A stretch of 37,304 nucleotides of DNA from Rhodospirillaceae bacterium (GCA_002690215.1 NZDS01000137.1:1-37304); one strand, 5' to 3'. Numbered from the stretch's first letter, positions 16,663-25,268 are shown. Notes: generated by a model from the letters alone, not told the origin. Numbers and translations are program-made.

Positions 16663-17454
16663 ATGACCTATCAGTACATCCGCGTCGAAAAGAATGACGG
16701 CATCGGTTGGCTCACGCTCGACCGGCCCGAAGTTCTCAACGCCATGATCCCGGCGATGATGAAGGAGGTCATCGACGCCTTCGAGGATCTGAACAACGAC
16801 GACGCCGTGCGGGTGGTAGTCATCACCGGTGAAGGCAAGGGCTTTTCGGCCGGCGGCGATTACGATTTCCTGGTCGAGCTCACCGAAGCCCGGCCCTTCG
16901 ATGTCAAGAACACCGTCTACCGCTTTTTCGGTGCCGGTGTGCGCGCGGTCAAGCTCTGCCCCAAGCCGACCATCGCCGCGGTCAACGGCCCGGCCGCCGG
17001 GGCGGGCTGCGAGATTGCTCTGGCCTGCGATTTCCGCATCGCCTCCGAACACGCCGTCTTCCGCGAATCATGGATCGATCTGGGTTTGCTTTCGCCGCTC
17101 GGCGGCATGTACCTGTTGCCCCGCCTGGTGGGCCTGGCGAAAGCCAACGAGATACTGTTGCTGGGCAGCCGCATAGGGGCGGCCGAGGCCCTGGAGATCG
17201 GGCTGGTGCGCGAGGTGGTGGCGGCCGACGAGTTGATGGAAGCCGCCGGCAAGCTGGCGGGCAAGCTAGCGGCAGGGCCGCCGTTGGCGCTCCGGGCCAT
17301 GAAGGAGGGTATCCGGCGCGGCCTCGAATCGACCATGGCGGCGGAGTGGGAACACAACGTCTACGTCCAGAGCATGCTCATCGATTCCGACGACTTCGCC
17401 GAGGGCGTCGCCGCCATGACGGAAAAGCGCAAACCCAAATTCCGAGGCTCGTAA
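16663..17454 (+). CDS. Enoyl-CoA hydratase/isomerase family protein
   Basis: 263-aa crotonase. Oxyanion-hole segments FSAGGDYDFL and VNGPAAGAGCEIAL are present. The first catalytic Glu of hydratases is kept (E117 in GAGCE). The second, normally in QPE, is replaced by W137 (FRESWIDLG), so it may act as an isomerase or other crotonase rather than a standard hydratase. ATG 16663 lies 26 bp after the nicotinamidase. Acyl-CoA degradation is the likely setting. Confidence 0.88.
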   Translation: MTYQYIRVEKNDGIGWLTLDRPEVLNAMIPAMMKEVIDAFEDLNNDDAVRVVVITGEGKGFSAGGDYDFLVELTEARPFDVKNTVYRFFGAGVRAVKLCPKPTIAAVNGPAAGAGCEIALACDFRIASEHAVFRESWIDLGLLSPLGGMYLLPRLVGLAKANEILLLGSRIGAAEALEIGLVREVVAADELMEAAGKLAGKLAAGPPLALRAMKEGIRRGLESTMAAEWEHNVYVQSMLIDSDDFAEGVAAMTEKRKPKFRGS

Positions 17455-17471
17455 GCGCAAAAGGAAATGCC

Positions 17472-18500
17472 ATGCCTGAGACCATCGGCAACAATATCGA
17501 TCGGCTGATCTCGATCGAGTTCAAGAACCGGGCCGTGCCCTACGACACCTTGTTGCCGCTCTATGAGGCGGCGCGCCGCGAGGGCGGCGGCCGGCCGCTT
17601 TGCCTGCGCGCCGCCGAAGGGCTGGTCGCGGCCGTGGGTAAGGGAGACGCTGTCTTCATCATGACCGGTGCGGGTTGCGCGCCCTGGCTGCCCAAAGGCG
17701 AGAACGACGGCCCGCCGGGCGCCGCGGCGCTGGCCCGGGCGCTCTATCAGGGGCTGGGGGCAATTCCCGTCTATGTCTGTGAGGCCAACCACGTCGAGCC
17801 CGTCGTGGCTAGTAGCGAGGCCGCCCACATCATGGTCAAAAGCCCCGAGGAGGCCCGCCAGCGCCTGGGCGCTACGCTGGTCGCGGCGCCAACCGAGGCG
17901 GCCGAGGTGGCCTCCTGGGCGAGCGCCATCTTCGAGGAACATAGCCCCAAGGCCGTGATCTCGATCGAACGCCTGGGGCCCAGCGAGCACGGTATCTTGC
18001 ACTCGGCCACCGGCTGGGCCCTGGGGCCGGAGCTCGAGCTATTGGACCTAAGCCCGGTCATCGACGAGGCGGCTGAGCGCGGCGTCTTTTCCATCGGCAT
18101 CGGCGACTATGGCAACGAGGTCGGCTTCGGCCGCATCCACGACGAAGCCAAGGAGATCATGCCCTTTGGCCGCGACAGCCAGTCCGAGACGCCGGGCGGC
18201 AACATCACCGTGGTCAAGACCGACGTGCTGATTCCGGCCATGATCTCGAACTGGGGCGCCTACGGCGTCGAAGCGGCATTGGCCTTCTTGCTGGGCAAGC
18301 CCGATCTCATGCACGGCCCCGAAATGGAAGGCCGCATTCTCAAGGATTGCCTGCAAGCCGGCGGTCTCGAGGCCATGAACTGCAGCACGGCCTTCAGCGT
18401 CGACAACTGCGAGGGCGAAAGCTCGCAGGCCATCGTCCAGTTGCTCCGCGACATGGTGCGGCTAAACCTCGAGGAGCCAGATTTGGGTGTCGCGCATTGA
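17472..18500 (+). CDS. DUF4392 (D-glutamate cyclase-like) protein
   Basis: 342 aa. Motifs FIMTGAGCAPWLPKGENDGP (from about 63), AISIERLG-type and IGDYGNEVGFG match the glutamate cyclase-like C-terminal domain found in vertebrate DGLUCY and bacterial DUF4392 proteins. The family is linked to conversion of D-glutamate to 5-oxo-D-proline, but many bacterial members are uncharacterised. ATG 17472 has AAGGA upstream; 17 bp separate it from the crotonase, so co-transcription is likely. Confidence 0.8.
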   Translation: MPETIGNNIDRLISIEFKNRAVPYDTLLPLYEAARREGGGRPLCLRAAEGLVAAVGKGDAVFIMTGAGCAPWLPKGENDGPPGAAALARALYQGLGAIPVYVCEANHVEPVVASSEAAHIMVKSPEEARQRLGATLVAAPTEAAEVASWASAIFEEHSPKAVISIERLGPSEHGILHSATGWALGPELELLDLSPVIDEAAERGVFSIGIGDYGNEVGFGRIHDEAKEIMPFGRDSQSETPGGNITVVKTDVLIPAMISNWGAYGVEAALAFLLGKPDLMHGPEMEGRILKDCLQAGGLEAMNCSTAFSVDNCEGESSQAIVQLLRDMVRLNLEEPDLGVAH

Positions 18501-18543
18501 CCCGTATTTCTCACCCCGGACAATCTTGCTGAGGCCTGCGCTA

Positions 18544-19386
18544 CTAATATGCCAGAACCAGCGTCGAGTCCTCCGTGGCATTGCCAATGCGTCCGAAGTT
18601 GGTCGAAGGCGGCGGCATCACGGGGTCGCTACCGGGCAACAGGTAGAGCCTCGTGAAGTTATAGCCGCCCAGGGCGGCAAGAAAATTGACCACGGCGAGC
18701 TGGTCCTGCAGTTGCTCGGTCAGTGTCTCTGCGCCGGCCTCCAGCCGGGGACATAGATCGTCCAGAATGCCGCCGGAGAAGATTCCACCCTCGACCCAGC
18801 AATTTGTTGCGGCGACATTACCGTTGACGGCACCGTTGTCGTCCAGGAACAGGTAAATGTCGTATTGGACCTGGGCGTCGTAGTCGAACCACCAATCGAG
18901 CTCAACGCGCAAATCCTGCTCGATCCTGACGAATTTCCTGGTCGGATCATAGCTCGGCCAGAATACGCTGTAGATCCGCGGATTGCCTTGCCGACTGACC
19001 TGGGTATCTTCGATTTCCTCGTCTAAGCCCTCGATAAAGGGATCGGTAATCTGTTCCGCCATGCCGATGCGCAACTCGTTGCTGTTGCGGTTGACCAGCA
19101 GCGCCGATTCGATGTCGTCGTTCATGGCACCGCCGACATTGCTCCACCAACAGGTCCAGCCCTGGGCCATGTTGAGCGAGGCAAAGCTGCCCAGGAAGTC
19201 GCGCTCGCTGAAACCATAGACGTTGCCGCCGGTTCCGGAGTAGGCGTTGGCGCGCAGCGAGGTTATCTCGTTGCCGAGATCACTGCCGAACTTGACCCAG
19301 TGGTAGCGCCAGTCGTTGTCGGCAATATATGAAACACTGTCGCCGGCAAAATTGGAGTGTTCGAAGAATTCGCAAAAGACTGCCAT
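18544..19386 (-). CDS. Beta/gamma-crystallin-like calcium-binding domain protein
   Basis: 280 aa. The first 50 residues (CEFFEHSNFAGDSVSYIADN, then GNEITSLRANAY) follow the Greek-key pattern of microbial beta/gamma-crystallins. That includes a (N/D)-(N/D)-x-x-(S/T)-S site as GNEITS at 38-43, known to bind calcium. The rest (about 60-280) contains a Trp-rich segment (GWTCWWSNVGG) and an acidic beta-rich part I do not recognise. No signal peptide is seen. ATG 19386 has AAGGAGG upstream. Probably co-transcribed with the unknown gene at 19461. Confidence 0.65.
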   Translation of the reverse strand: MAVFCEFFEHSNFAGDSVSYIADNDWRYHWVKFGSDLGNEITSLRANAYSGTGGNVYGFSERDFLGSFASLNMAQGWTCWWSNVGGAMNDDIESALLVNRNSNELRIGMAEQITDPFIEGLDEEIEDTQVSRQGNPRIYSVFWPSYDPTRKFVRIEQDLRVELDWWFDYDAQVQYDIYLFLDDNGAVNGNVAATNCWVEGGIFSGGILDDLCPRLEAGAETLTEQLQDQLAVVNFLAALGGYNFTRLYLLPGSDPVMPPPSTNFGRIGNATEDSTLVLAY

Positions 19387-19460
19387 GCTAGCCTCCTTGA
19401 GTGTCTCGTAGGCCTAACGGTGCAGGCCGGCATCGGGGGTGAGGGCCGTAAGACATTGCT

Positions 19461-19970
19461 TCACGAGCCGCCGCTGACCCCACCGCCTTTCTTGCCCCTT
19501 ATGTTCCTGAATTTGACGGCGCCGAACATGGTCTTCGAAATCTTCTGGCGAACGGCGACGATGCGCTTCCCATCCTTGGCCTGGGCCGCCAAGGCGCCGA
19601 TTTGCGACAATAGCTGCGGCACGATTTCGGCCCGGTTTTGCGGCGTCAAACGCCTGGCGTTGGCGGCAATCACCTCGCTCAGCACCTTGGGGTCGAGCGC
19701 ACCGGCGGCGGGAATGCCGAGCGCCGCCCTGCGCAAAGTCGAGGTCGTTGGGCCGATTTGAAAATCGGCGTCGTTGCGCCTTGCCACTTCTCCTGTCGGA
19801 ATCATCGTCGAGCCGGCCGGAAAGGAGGTTAGAACCCGTCGCTCGACACGAAATCGAGGCGCCAAGGAAATCGCTCGTTTCGGCGTCTGCCCATATTCCG
19901 CCGCCCGCTTCGATTCTTCGCGGACAAGCTCAGCCCGGCTCATGGTCTTGGCTTTTTTGTGTGTAATCAT
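19461..19970 (-). CDS. Unknown basic 169-aa protein
   Basis: Strongly basic, beginning MITHKKAKTMSRAELVREES. A helical alanine-rich middle contains AANARRLTPQNRAEIVPQLL, and a Gly/Lys-rich tail reads GKKGGGVSGGS. AAAGGAA lies upstream of ATG 19970. No signal, membrane segment or DNA-binding motif is recognised. It is 74 bp upstream of the crystallin-like gene on the same strand, so the two may form an operon. Confidence 0.55.
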   Translation of the reverse strand: MITHKKAKTMSRAELVREESKRAAEYGQTPKRAISLAPRFRVERRVLTSFPAGSTMIPTGEVARRNDADFQIGPTTSTLRRAALGIPAAGALDPKVLSEVIAANARRLTPQNRAEIVPQLLSQIGALAAQAKDGKRIVAVRQKISKTMFGAVKFRNIRGKKGGGVSGGS

Positions 19971-20205
19971 TGCGTGTGTTCCTTTGTCGATAGGGCGATT
20001 TTATCGATAAAAAATACAGCTATCAAAAACTAGGGCAGTTATTGCCATGAGTCCACGACTTTTAAGAGAAAATCTATGTTCAGGGATCTTGACCGGCAAC
20101 GTCAGCATCGTCGGGATCGAACGGCGGTGGGTTTGCGGGCGATTTGCGGCCCGACCAAGTTAGTTTCATGCCACTATCCTTGGCTGTCATCGAGGGGAGG
20201 CAGAG
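19971..20205. promoter_or_regulatory. Divergent control region upstream of the PEP-mutase/MttB operon
   Basis: 235 bp between divergent genes. AT-richer than its surroundings near 19995-20080, with the palindrome TTATCGATAA at 20001..20010 and partial copies of TATCGA beside it. This is a plausible operator or promoter region for both directions. No defined promoter boxes were fixed. Confidence 0.35.
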
Positions 20206-21066
20206 GTGTCCAATTTACGAGCGATGATCGCGGGCAAGGATCCCGTCTGTGCGCCGCTGGTGCTCAATCCGCTGATGGCCAAGTTGGCGGAAGAGGCAGG
20301 ATTCAGCGCGCTCTACCTGGGCGGCGGCGCCTCGGGTTACGTCAACACCCATCTCGAGGCCAATCTGACGCTGACCGAGATGGCGCAAGCCGGGCTGGAA
20401 ATTCGCGCCGCGTGCGAGCTGCCGCTGATCCTCGATGCAGCAGCCGGCTGGGGCGATCCCATGCACCTGCACCGAACGGTTTCCCTGGCCGAAGCGGCCG
20501 GCTTTGCGGCACTGGAGATCGAAGACCAGATCCTGCCCAAGCGTGCCCACCACCACGCCGGTATCGAGCACATGGTGACGCTCGAGCTGATGGTCGAAAA
20601 GGTGCTTGAGGCGGTAGCGGCACGGCGCAATCCGGAAACCCTGATCATCGCCCGCACCAACGGCGTCCGCGCGAGTTCCATGGACGATGCGCTGCGCCGG
20701 CTCGAGGCCTATCGCGCGGCCGGTGCCGACGTTTTGCTGCCGTTGCCCTATACGGCCGAGGACGTGCGTTTCATCGGCGAGCGTCTGGAGGGGCCGCTGA
20801 TGCTACTGTTGAGGCCGGGCGGCCTGGCCTCGCTGGACATGACGCCGGCCGAGATGCGGGCGCTGGGTTTTTGCCTGCTGATCGACGCATCGACACCGTT
20901 GCTGGCGGCCTACGAGGCCATGCGGGGCGTCTATGCGGAAATGGCCGATGGCTTCGCCGTGCGCTCGCGGCCGCTCGAAGATTGGCGCGACCTGCAAGAG
21001 GCCCAGCACGCCACCATCGATTTGCAGCGCCTGCTGGATATCGAAACCCGTACTGTTGAAAAATGA
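20206..21066 (+). CDS. Isocitrate lyase/PEP mutase family enzyme
   Basis: 286 aa TIM-barrel. Metal/substrate residues of the superfamily are visible: LILDAAAGWGDP with D77, and EIEDQILPKR with E106-D107. The catalytic loop reads KRAHHH where lyases have KRCGH, so the catalytic Cys is Ala (position 114). Lyase chemistry of the PrpB type is thus unlikely. Oxaloacetate-decarboxylase-like or other C-C or P-C chemistry is possible. GTG 20206 is supported by GAGGGGAGG just upstream. First gene of the operon that ends with the MttB-like methyltransferase. Confidence 0.85.
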   Translation: MSNLRAMIAGKDPVCAPLVLNPLMAKLAEEAGFSALYLGGGASGYVNTHLEANLTLTEMAQAGLEIRAACELPLILDAAAGWGDPMHLHRTVSLAEAAGFAALEIEDQILPKRAHHHAGIEHMVTLELMVEKVLEAVAARRNPETLIIARTNGVRASSMDDALRRLEAYRAAGADVLLPLPYTAEDVRFIGERLEGPLMLLLRPGGLASLDMTPAEMRALGFCLLIDASTPLLAAYEAMRGVYAEMADGFAVRSRPLEDWRDLQEAQHATIDLQRLLDIETRTVEK

Positions 21067-21084
21067 ACAGCCGGAAATAGCCCC

Positions 21085-22281
21085 ATGACCGACACACCTC
21101 TGCCGCTTGCCGATATCCACGTGCTCGACCTGACGCACGCCCGGGCTGGGCCCACGGCGGTGCGCCAGCTTGCAGACTGGGGCGCCGACGTCATCAAGAT
21201 CGAGGTGCCGCCCGAGCCCGGCAGTGACAACGACGGCGTCGGCGGTTCGCGCTCGGCGCCCGACTACCTCAATCTGCATCGCAACAAGCGCAGCCTGACG
21301 CTGGATCTAAAGAATCCCGACGGCCACGGCATCTTTCTCGAACTGGTGGTCAAGGCGGATGTCGTGGTCGAGAACTTCCGGGCCGAGGTCAAGCACCGCC
21401 TGGGCGTCGACTACGACAGCCTCAAGGCCCACAACCCCGGGCTCATCTACGGCTCCATCTCGGGCTTTGGCCAGGACGGGCCCTACAGCGACCGCGCCGG
21501 TGTCGACCAGATCGCCCAGGGCATGGGGGGCTTGATGTCGATCACCGGGCTGCCCGGTCAGGGACCGGTGCGCGTCGGCATCCCCATCGCCGACCTTACC
21601 GCCGGCATGTACCTGGCCCAGGGCATCCTGCTGGCCCTGATCGAACGCGGCCGCACGGGCGAGGGACAATGGGTCCACACCTCGCTGCTCGAAGCCATGA
21701 TCAGCATGCTCGACTTCCAGGCGGCACGCTGGTTGATCGATCAGGACGTGGCCGGGCAGGCCGGCAACGACCATCCCACCGGCATACCCATGGGCGTGTT
21801 TCCCTGTTCTGACGGTGCCATCAACATCGCGGCGCCCGGTGGCCGCTTGTGGGAACGCTTGCTCGACCACATCGGAGCTCCGGAACTGGCGGAAGACGAG
21901 CGCTTCGCCACGGCTGGCGCGCGTTCGAAAAACCGCGAGCTCCTGAACGCCAAGATCGGCGCCATTACCGCCACCCGCTCCAGCGCCGAATGGGTCGAGG
22001 AACTCAATGCCGTCGGTGTGCCCTGCGGGCCCATCAACAGCATCGATCAGACCTTTGCCGATCCCCAGGTCGAACACCTGGGGATTGCCTGGCCGATGCA
22101 ACACCCCGAACGCGGCAACCTCCGTATCGTCGGCCAGCCGGTGCACCTGGAGGGCGCCGAAAGGCCGCAAAGCGCCCGACTGCCTACCCCCGGCGCGGGC
22201 CAGCACAGCGACGAGATCCTCGACGCACTTGGTTACGATGCCGATGCCGTGGCGGACCTGCGCAGCCGGCGGGTGATCTGA
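21085..22281 (+). CDS. Class III (CaiB/BaiF) CoA transferase
   Basis: 398 aa. Family motifs HVLDLTHARAGP, the VENFR segment (95-99) and the catalytic aspartate D141 (RAGVDQIAQGMGG) are present. It moves CoA from an acyl-CoA donor to a carboxylate, as in carnitine, oxalate or bile-acid metabolism. ATG 21085 lies 18 bp after the previous stop, and its own stop is immediately followed by the next ATG. Position beside a crotonase and MttB/corrinoid genes hints at a carnitine- or betaine-like substrate (inferred). Confidence 0.92.
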   Translation: MTDTPLPLADIHVLDLTHARAGPTAVRQLADWGADVIKIEVPPEPGSDNDGVGGSRSAPDYLNLHRNKRSLTLDLKNPDGHGIFLELVVKADVVVENFRAEVKHRLGVDYDSLKAHNPGLIYGSISGFGQDGPYSDRAGVDQIAQGMGGLMSITGLPGQGPVRVGIPIADLTAGMYLAQGILLALIERGRTGEGQWVHTSLLEAMISMLDFQAARWLIDQDVAGQAGNDHPTGIPMGVFPCSDGAINIAAPGGRLWERLLDHIGAPELAEDERFATAGARSKNRELLNAKIGAITATRSSAEWVEELNAVGVPCGPINSIDQTFADPQVEHLGIAWPMQHPERGNLRIVGQPVHLEGAERPQSARLPTPGAGQHSDEILDALGYDADAVADLRSRRVI

Positions 22282-23076
22282 ATGAAACTCGCAACGGAAA
22301 AAATGATCGCCCGGGTCGATGGCGCCATCGGCTGGATGATCTTCAACAACCCCGACCGCCACAACGCCCTTTCGCTGGAGATGTGGCAGGCCGTGGCCGA
22401 GATCCTGCCGGCCTTCCAGCAGGACCCGGCGGTTCGCGTCGTGGTCATGACCGGGGCAGGGGAGAAAGCCTTCGTTTCGGGGGCCGATATTTCCGAATTC
22501 GACGACAAGCGGGATTCGGCCGAAGCGGCGGAGGAATACGCCCGGGTCTCGGAAGGTGGCAGGGCGGCGCTTGCCGATCTTGAAAAACCCCTGATCGCCA
22601 TGATCAGGGGCTATTGCCTGGGCGGTGGCTTGGGCACGGCCTTGGCAGCCGACATCCGCATCGCCGCCGAAGGCGCCCAGTTCGCCATTCCGGCGGCGCG
22701 TTTGGGTCTGGGTTATGGATTTGCCGGCGTCAAGGTTCTGACCGACCTGGTGGGCCCGGCCATGGCCCGCGAGATCCTGTTCACGGCCCGTCGCTTCACG
22801 GCCGAAGAGGCGCAGCAAATCGGCCTGATCAACCGCTTGGTGCCGGTAGACGCCTTGGAACCTACGGTACGGGAGCTGGCCGAAACCATCGCTGCGAACG
22901 CGCCGCTCACCATCCGGGCCGCCAAGTACGCAATTACCGAGGCCTGCAAGGATTCTGAAGCGCGCGACCTGGCGACCCTCGAGGCTATGGTTGCAGCTTG
23001 CTTCGACAGCGCCGACTATGCCGAGGGCCGCCTGGCCTTCAAACAAAAGCGCCCGCCGAAATTCAGTGGTCGTTAG
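22282..23076 (+). CDS. Crotonase-family protein lacking both hydratase glutamates
   Basis: 264 aa with a normal crotonase framework: NNPDRHNALS, FVSGADISEF and RGYCLGGGLGTALAADIRIA. The two acid-base glutamates of enoyl-CoA hydratase are absent: G118 replaces the Glu of GGGCE and A138 the Glu of QPE. Oxyanion-hole glycines remain, so it probably still binds acyl-CoA but catalyses another reaction such as hydrolysis, decarboxylation or isomerisation. Its ATG abuts the CoA-transferase stop (TGAATG), implying coupled translation. Confidence 0.88.
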   Translation: MKLATEKMIARVDGAIGWMIFNNPDRHNALSLEMWQAVAEILPAFQQDPAVRVVVMTGAGEKAFVSGADISEFDDKRDSAEAAEEYARVSEGGRAALADLEKPLIAMIRGYCLGGGLGTALAADIRIAAEGAQFAIPAARLGLGYGFAGVKVLTDLVGPAMAREILFTARRFTAEEAQQIGLINRLVPVDALEPTVRELAETIAANAPLTIRAAKYAITEACKDSEARDLATLEAMVAACFDSADYAEGRLAFKQKRPPKFSGR

Positions 23077-23090
23077 GCGAGGAGAGTAAA

Positions 23091-23741
23091 ATGTCAGATG
23101 ACGCCGAATTCGACGTCGTCGAAGCGGTCTGCGGGCTCAAGGAAGCCGAGGTACTGGACTGGGTCGGCGGGCAGCTTGAGAAAAATAATCCCCCGTTGGA
23201 GATCGCCGACGCGCTGGCTGCCGGTCTCGAGCAGTTGGGCGCGCGGTTCGCTGAGGGCACGGTATTCATTCCCGAGCTGGTGATCGGCGGCGAGCTTTTT
23301 GCCAAGGCCGTCGAACTCCTAACGCCGGCCCTGGAGGCCAGTGGCAGCACGCTCAAGAAGCGTGGCACAGTGGTCATCGGCACGGTGCAGGGGGATCTCC
23401 ACGATCTCGGCCAGAAGCTGGTGGCGGTAACCCTCTCGGCGGCCGGCTTCGAGGTCGTCAACCTGGGCTGCGACGTGGCGCCCCAGCGTTTCGTGGAAGA
23501 AGCCGAGCGCAGCGGGGCGCAGGTCATCGGGCTGTCGGCGCTGCTCACCACCACCATGCAGGTGCAGGCCGAGATCGTCGAGGCCCTGAAAGCCGCCGGT
23601 TTGCGCGACCAGGTGCGGGTACTGATCGGCGGCGCCGTGGCCAACCAGCGCTGGGCCGACGAGATCGGCGCTGATGCCTATGGGGCCGATGCCATCGATG
23701 CCCTGGATAAGGTCAGGGTTCTGGTCGGCATCAACGAGTGA
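23091..23741 (+). CDS. Corrinoid (B12-binding) methyltransferase protein, MtbC/MttC-like
   Basis: 216 aa: a helical cap (about 1-88) with EGTVFIPELVIGGELF, then a Rossmann-like B12 domain with GTVQGDLHDLGQKL. H104 in DLHDLG is the lower cobalt ligand of the DxHxxG motif. GLSALLTTTM and LIGGAVAN are the usual later motifs. It shuttles a methyl group from the partner methyltransferase to an acceptor. ATG 23091 has GAGGAGAG upstream. It is 22 bp upstream of the MttB-like gene, its expected partner. Confidence 0.93.
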   Translation: MSDDAEFDVVEAVCGLKEAEVLDWVGGQLEKNNPPLEIADALAAGLEQLGARFAEGTVFIPELVIGGELFAKAVELLTPALEASGSTLKKRGTVVIGTVQGDLHDLGQKLVAVTLSAAGFEVVNLGCDVAPQRFVEEAERSGAQVIGLSALLTTTMQVQAEIVEALKAAGLRDQVRVLIGGAVANQRWADEIGADAYGADAIDALDKVRVLVGINE

Positions 23742-23763
23742 ATTTGGTTAAGGGGAATACCGC

Positions 23764-25227
23764 ATGCAACCGCGATTGACTTTCCTGAACGACGCCGAAC
23801 TGGACCGCATCATCGACGGCGCCTTCGAGGTGCTGGCCCGCGTCGGCGTCCACGTCGGCAGCGAGCGGGTGATGGACATCGTCGCCTCCCAGCCCGGCGC
23901 CACGCGCGATGGCGAACGTGTGCGGCTCGGCCGCGATTTAGTGGAACGCTGCCTCAAAACCTGCCCCTCGGAAGTCAAACTCTACCGCCAGGATCGCGAT
24001 GCCCCCATCGTGCTGGCCGGCGACGAGGTCAATTTCGTGGCCGGCTCGACGGTGCCCTACATCTACGATCCCGATACCGCCGGGCTGCGCGAGGCCACCT
24101 CGCGCGATCTCGTCAACCACACCAAGGTCATCGACCGCTGCGACTACATCGACCTGCAAAGCGGCTCCTTCGTGCCCAGTGACGTGCCCAAGCCCATCGT
24201 CAGCGCCTATCGCTATTACCTGGCGCTCTTGTATTCGCCCAAACCCATGTTCAGCGGTGCCTTCGGCACCGACGACATCGCCGTCATCTGGAGCGTCATG
24301 GCGGCTCTCTCTGGGGGCGAAAAGGAACTCGCGGAACGGCCCTTCGCGCTGTTGTGCGTCAATCCGTCGTCACCCTTGGGGCTGACCGACGTGGTGGCCG
24401 AGAACGCTGCCTTCCTGGCCGAGAAAAACTTTCCCATGCTGATGATTCCGATCCCGCTGGCCGGCGGCTCCTCGCCGGTGACGCTGGCCGGAACCCTGGT
24501 CCAGCACACGGCCGAGAACCCGGCCACGCTGGTGGTCAGCCAATTGGTTCGGGCCGGTGCGCCGGTGATCTTCGGCGGCGGCCCCTCGATCATGGACATG
24601 CGCAAGGGCACGGCCTGCCAGGCCGCCACGGAAGCCATCATGATGGGGGCGGCCATCGGCCAGATCGCCAAGCGTCTGGGGCTGCCGTCCTCGACCAACA
24701 CCGGCCGGGCCGACAGCAAGTGCGTCGACTACCAGGCCGGCGAGGAAACCGGCAGCGCGCTGACCGCCATGGCGCTGGCGCGGATCAATCTCATCCGCGG
24801 CTCGGGCACACTGGAATACGCCAACGTCGTGAGCACCGAGAAGCTGCTCATCGACAACGAGATCTGTGGCATGGCCAAGCGCCTGATCCGGCCCATCGAC
24901 ACCGGAGACGAGGCGCTGGCGCTTGACGTCATCTTCGAGCGCGGCGCCACCACGACAGGCTTCCTTTCCTCCCCCCACACCCTGAAATGGTTCAAGAGCG
25001 AGTTCTTCCTGCCCTCCGACATCATCGACCGCGGCCAGCGGCGGGAGTTCGAGGCGGGTGGCAGCAAGGACGCCTTCGGCCGGGCCCGAGCCGGCGTGCA
25101 GCAGATCCTGGCCGAATATGAGCCACGACAGATCGATCCCGAGCGCAAGCTGGAAGCCGACCGCATCATCGCCAAATACGCCGCCCAGCACGGCATGGAT
25201 CAGCTACCGATAACGGAACTCGAATAG
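23764..25227 (+). CDS. MttB-family (non-pyrrolysine) corrinoid methyltransferase
   Basis: 487 aa, full length for the trimethylamine methyltransferase superfamily. Features: FEVLARVGVHVGSERVMDIV near the N-terminus, VAGSTVPYIYDPDT, and the TIM-barrel segments GGGPSIMDMRKGTACQAA and STNTGRADSKCVDYQAGEE. No in-frame TAG occurs within the body, so it is a non-Pyl member. Characterised non-Pyl relatives demethylate glycine betaine, proline betaine or carnitine. It should pass the methyl to the corrinoid protein encoded just upstream. A reductive activator (RamA/RACE type) and an acceptor enzyme are not in the window. Confidence 0.9.
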   Translation: MQPRLTFLNDAELDRIIDGAFEVLARVGVHVGSERVMDIVASQPGATRDGERVRLGRDLVERCLKTCPSEVKLYRQDRDAPIVLAGDEVNFVAGSTVPYIYDPDTAGLREATSRDLVNHTKVIDRCDYIDLQSGSFVPSDVPKPIVSAYRYYLALLYSPKPMFSGAFGTDDIAVIWSVMAALSGGEKELAERPFALLCVNPSSPLGLTDVVAENAAFLAEKNFPMLMIPIPLAGGSSPVTLAGTLVQHTAENPATLVVSQLVRAGAPVIFGGGPSIMDMRKGTACQAATEAIMMGAAIGQIAKRLGLPSSTNTGRADSKCVDYQAGEETGSALTAMALARINLIRGSGTLEYANVVSTEKLLIDNEICGMAKRLIRPIDTGDEALALDVIFERGATTTGFLSSPHTLKWFKSEFFLPSDIIDRGQRREFEAGGSKDAFGRARAGVQQILAEYEPRQIDPERKLEADRIIAKYAAQHGMDQLPITELE

Positions 25228-25268
25228 GCGGCGCCACGGGCGCCTCATAGCTTCCCGCCAATAGGAAT

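Noticed and set aside
20047-20163. A 38-codon ORF upstream of the PEP-mutase-like gene
   Set aside because: No ribosome site and no recognisable composition; probably chance within the control region.
21307-23046. A 579-codon open frame on the minus strand
   Set aside because: It is antisense to the CoA transferase and crotonase, both of which carry clear family motifs. Long shadow frames are common in DNA of this GC content.
25225-25260. Amber (TAG) stop of the MttB-like gene as a possible pyrrolysine codon
   Set aside because: The TAG is at the natural end of a full-length protein. Sequence after it shows no similarity to the family, and pyrrolysine in MttB lies in the middle of the protein.
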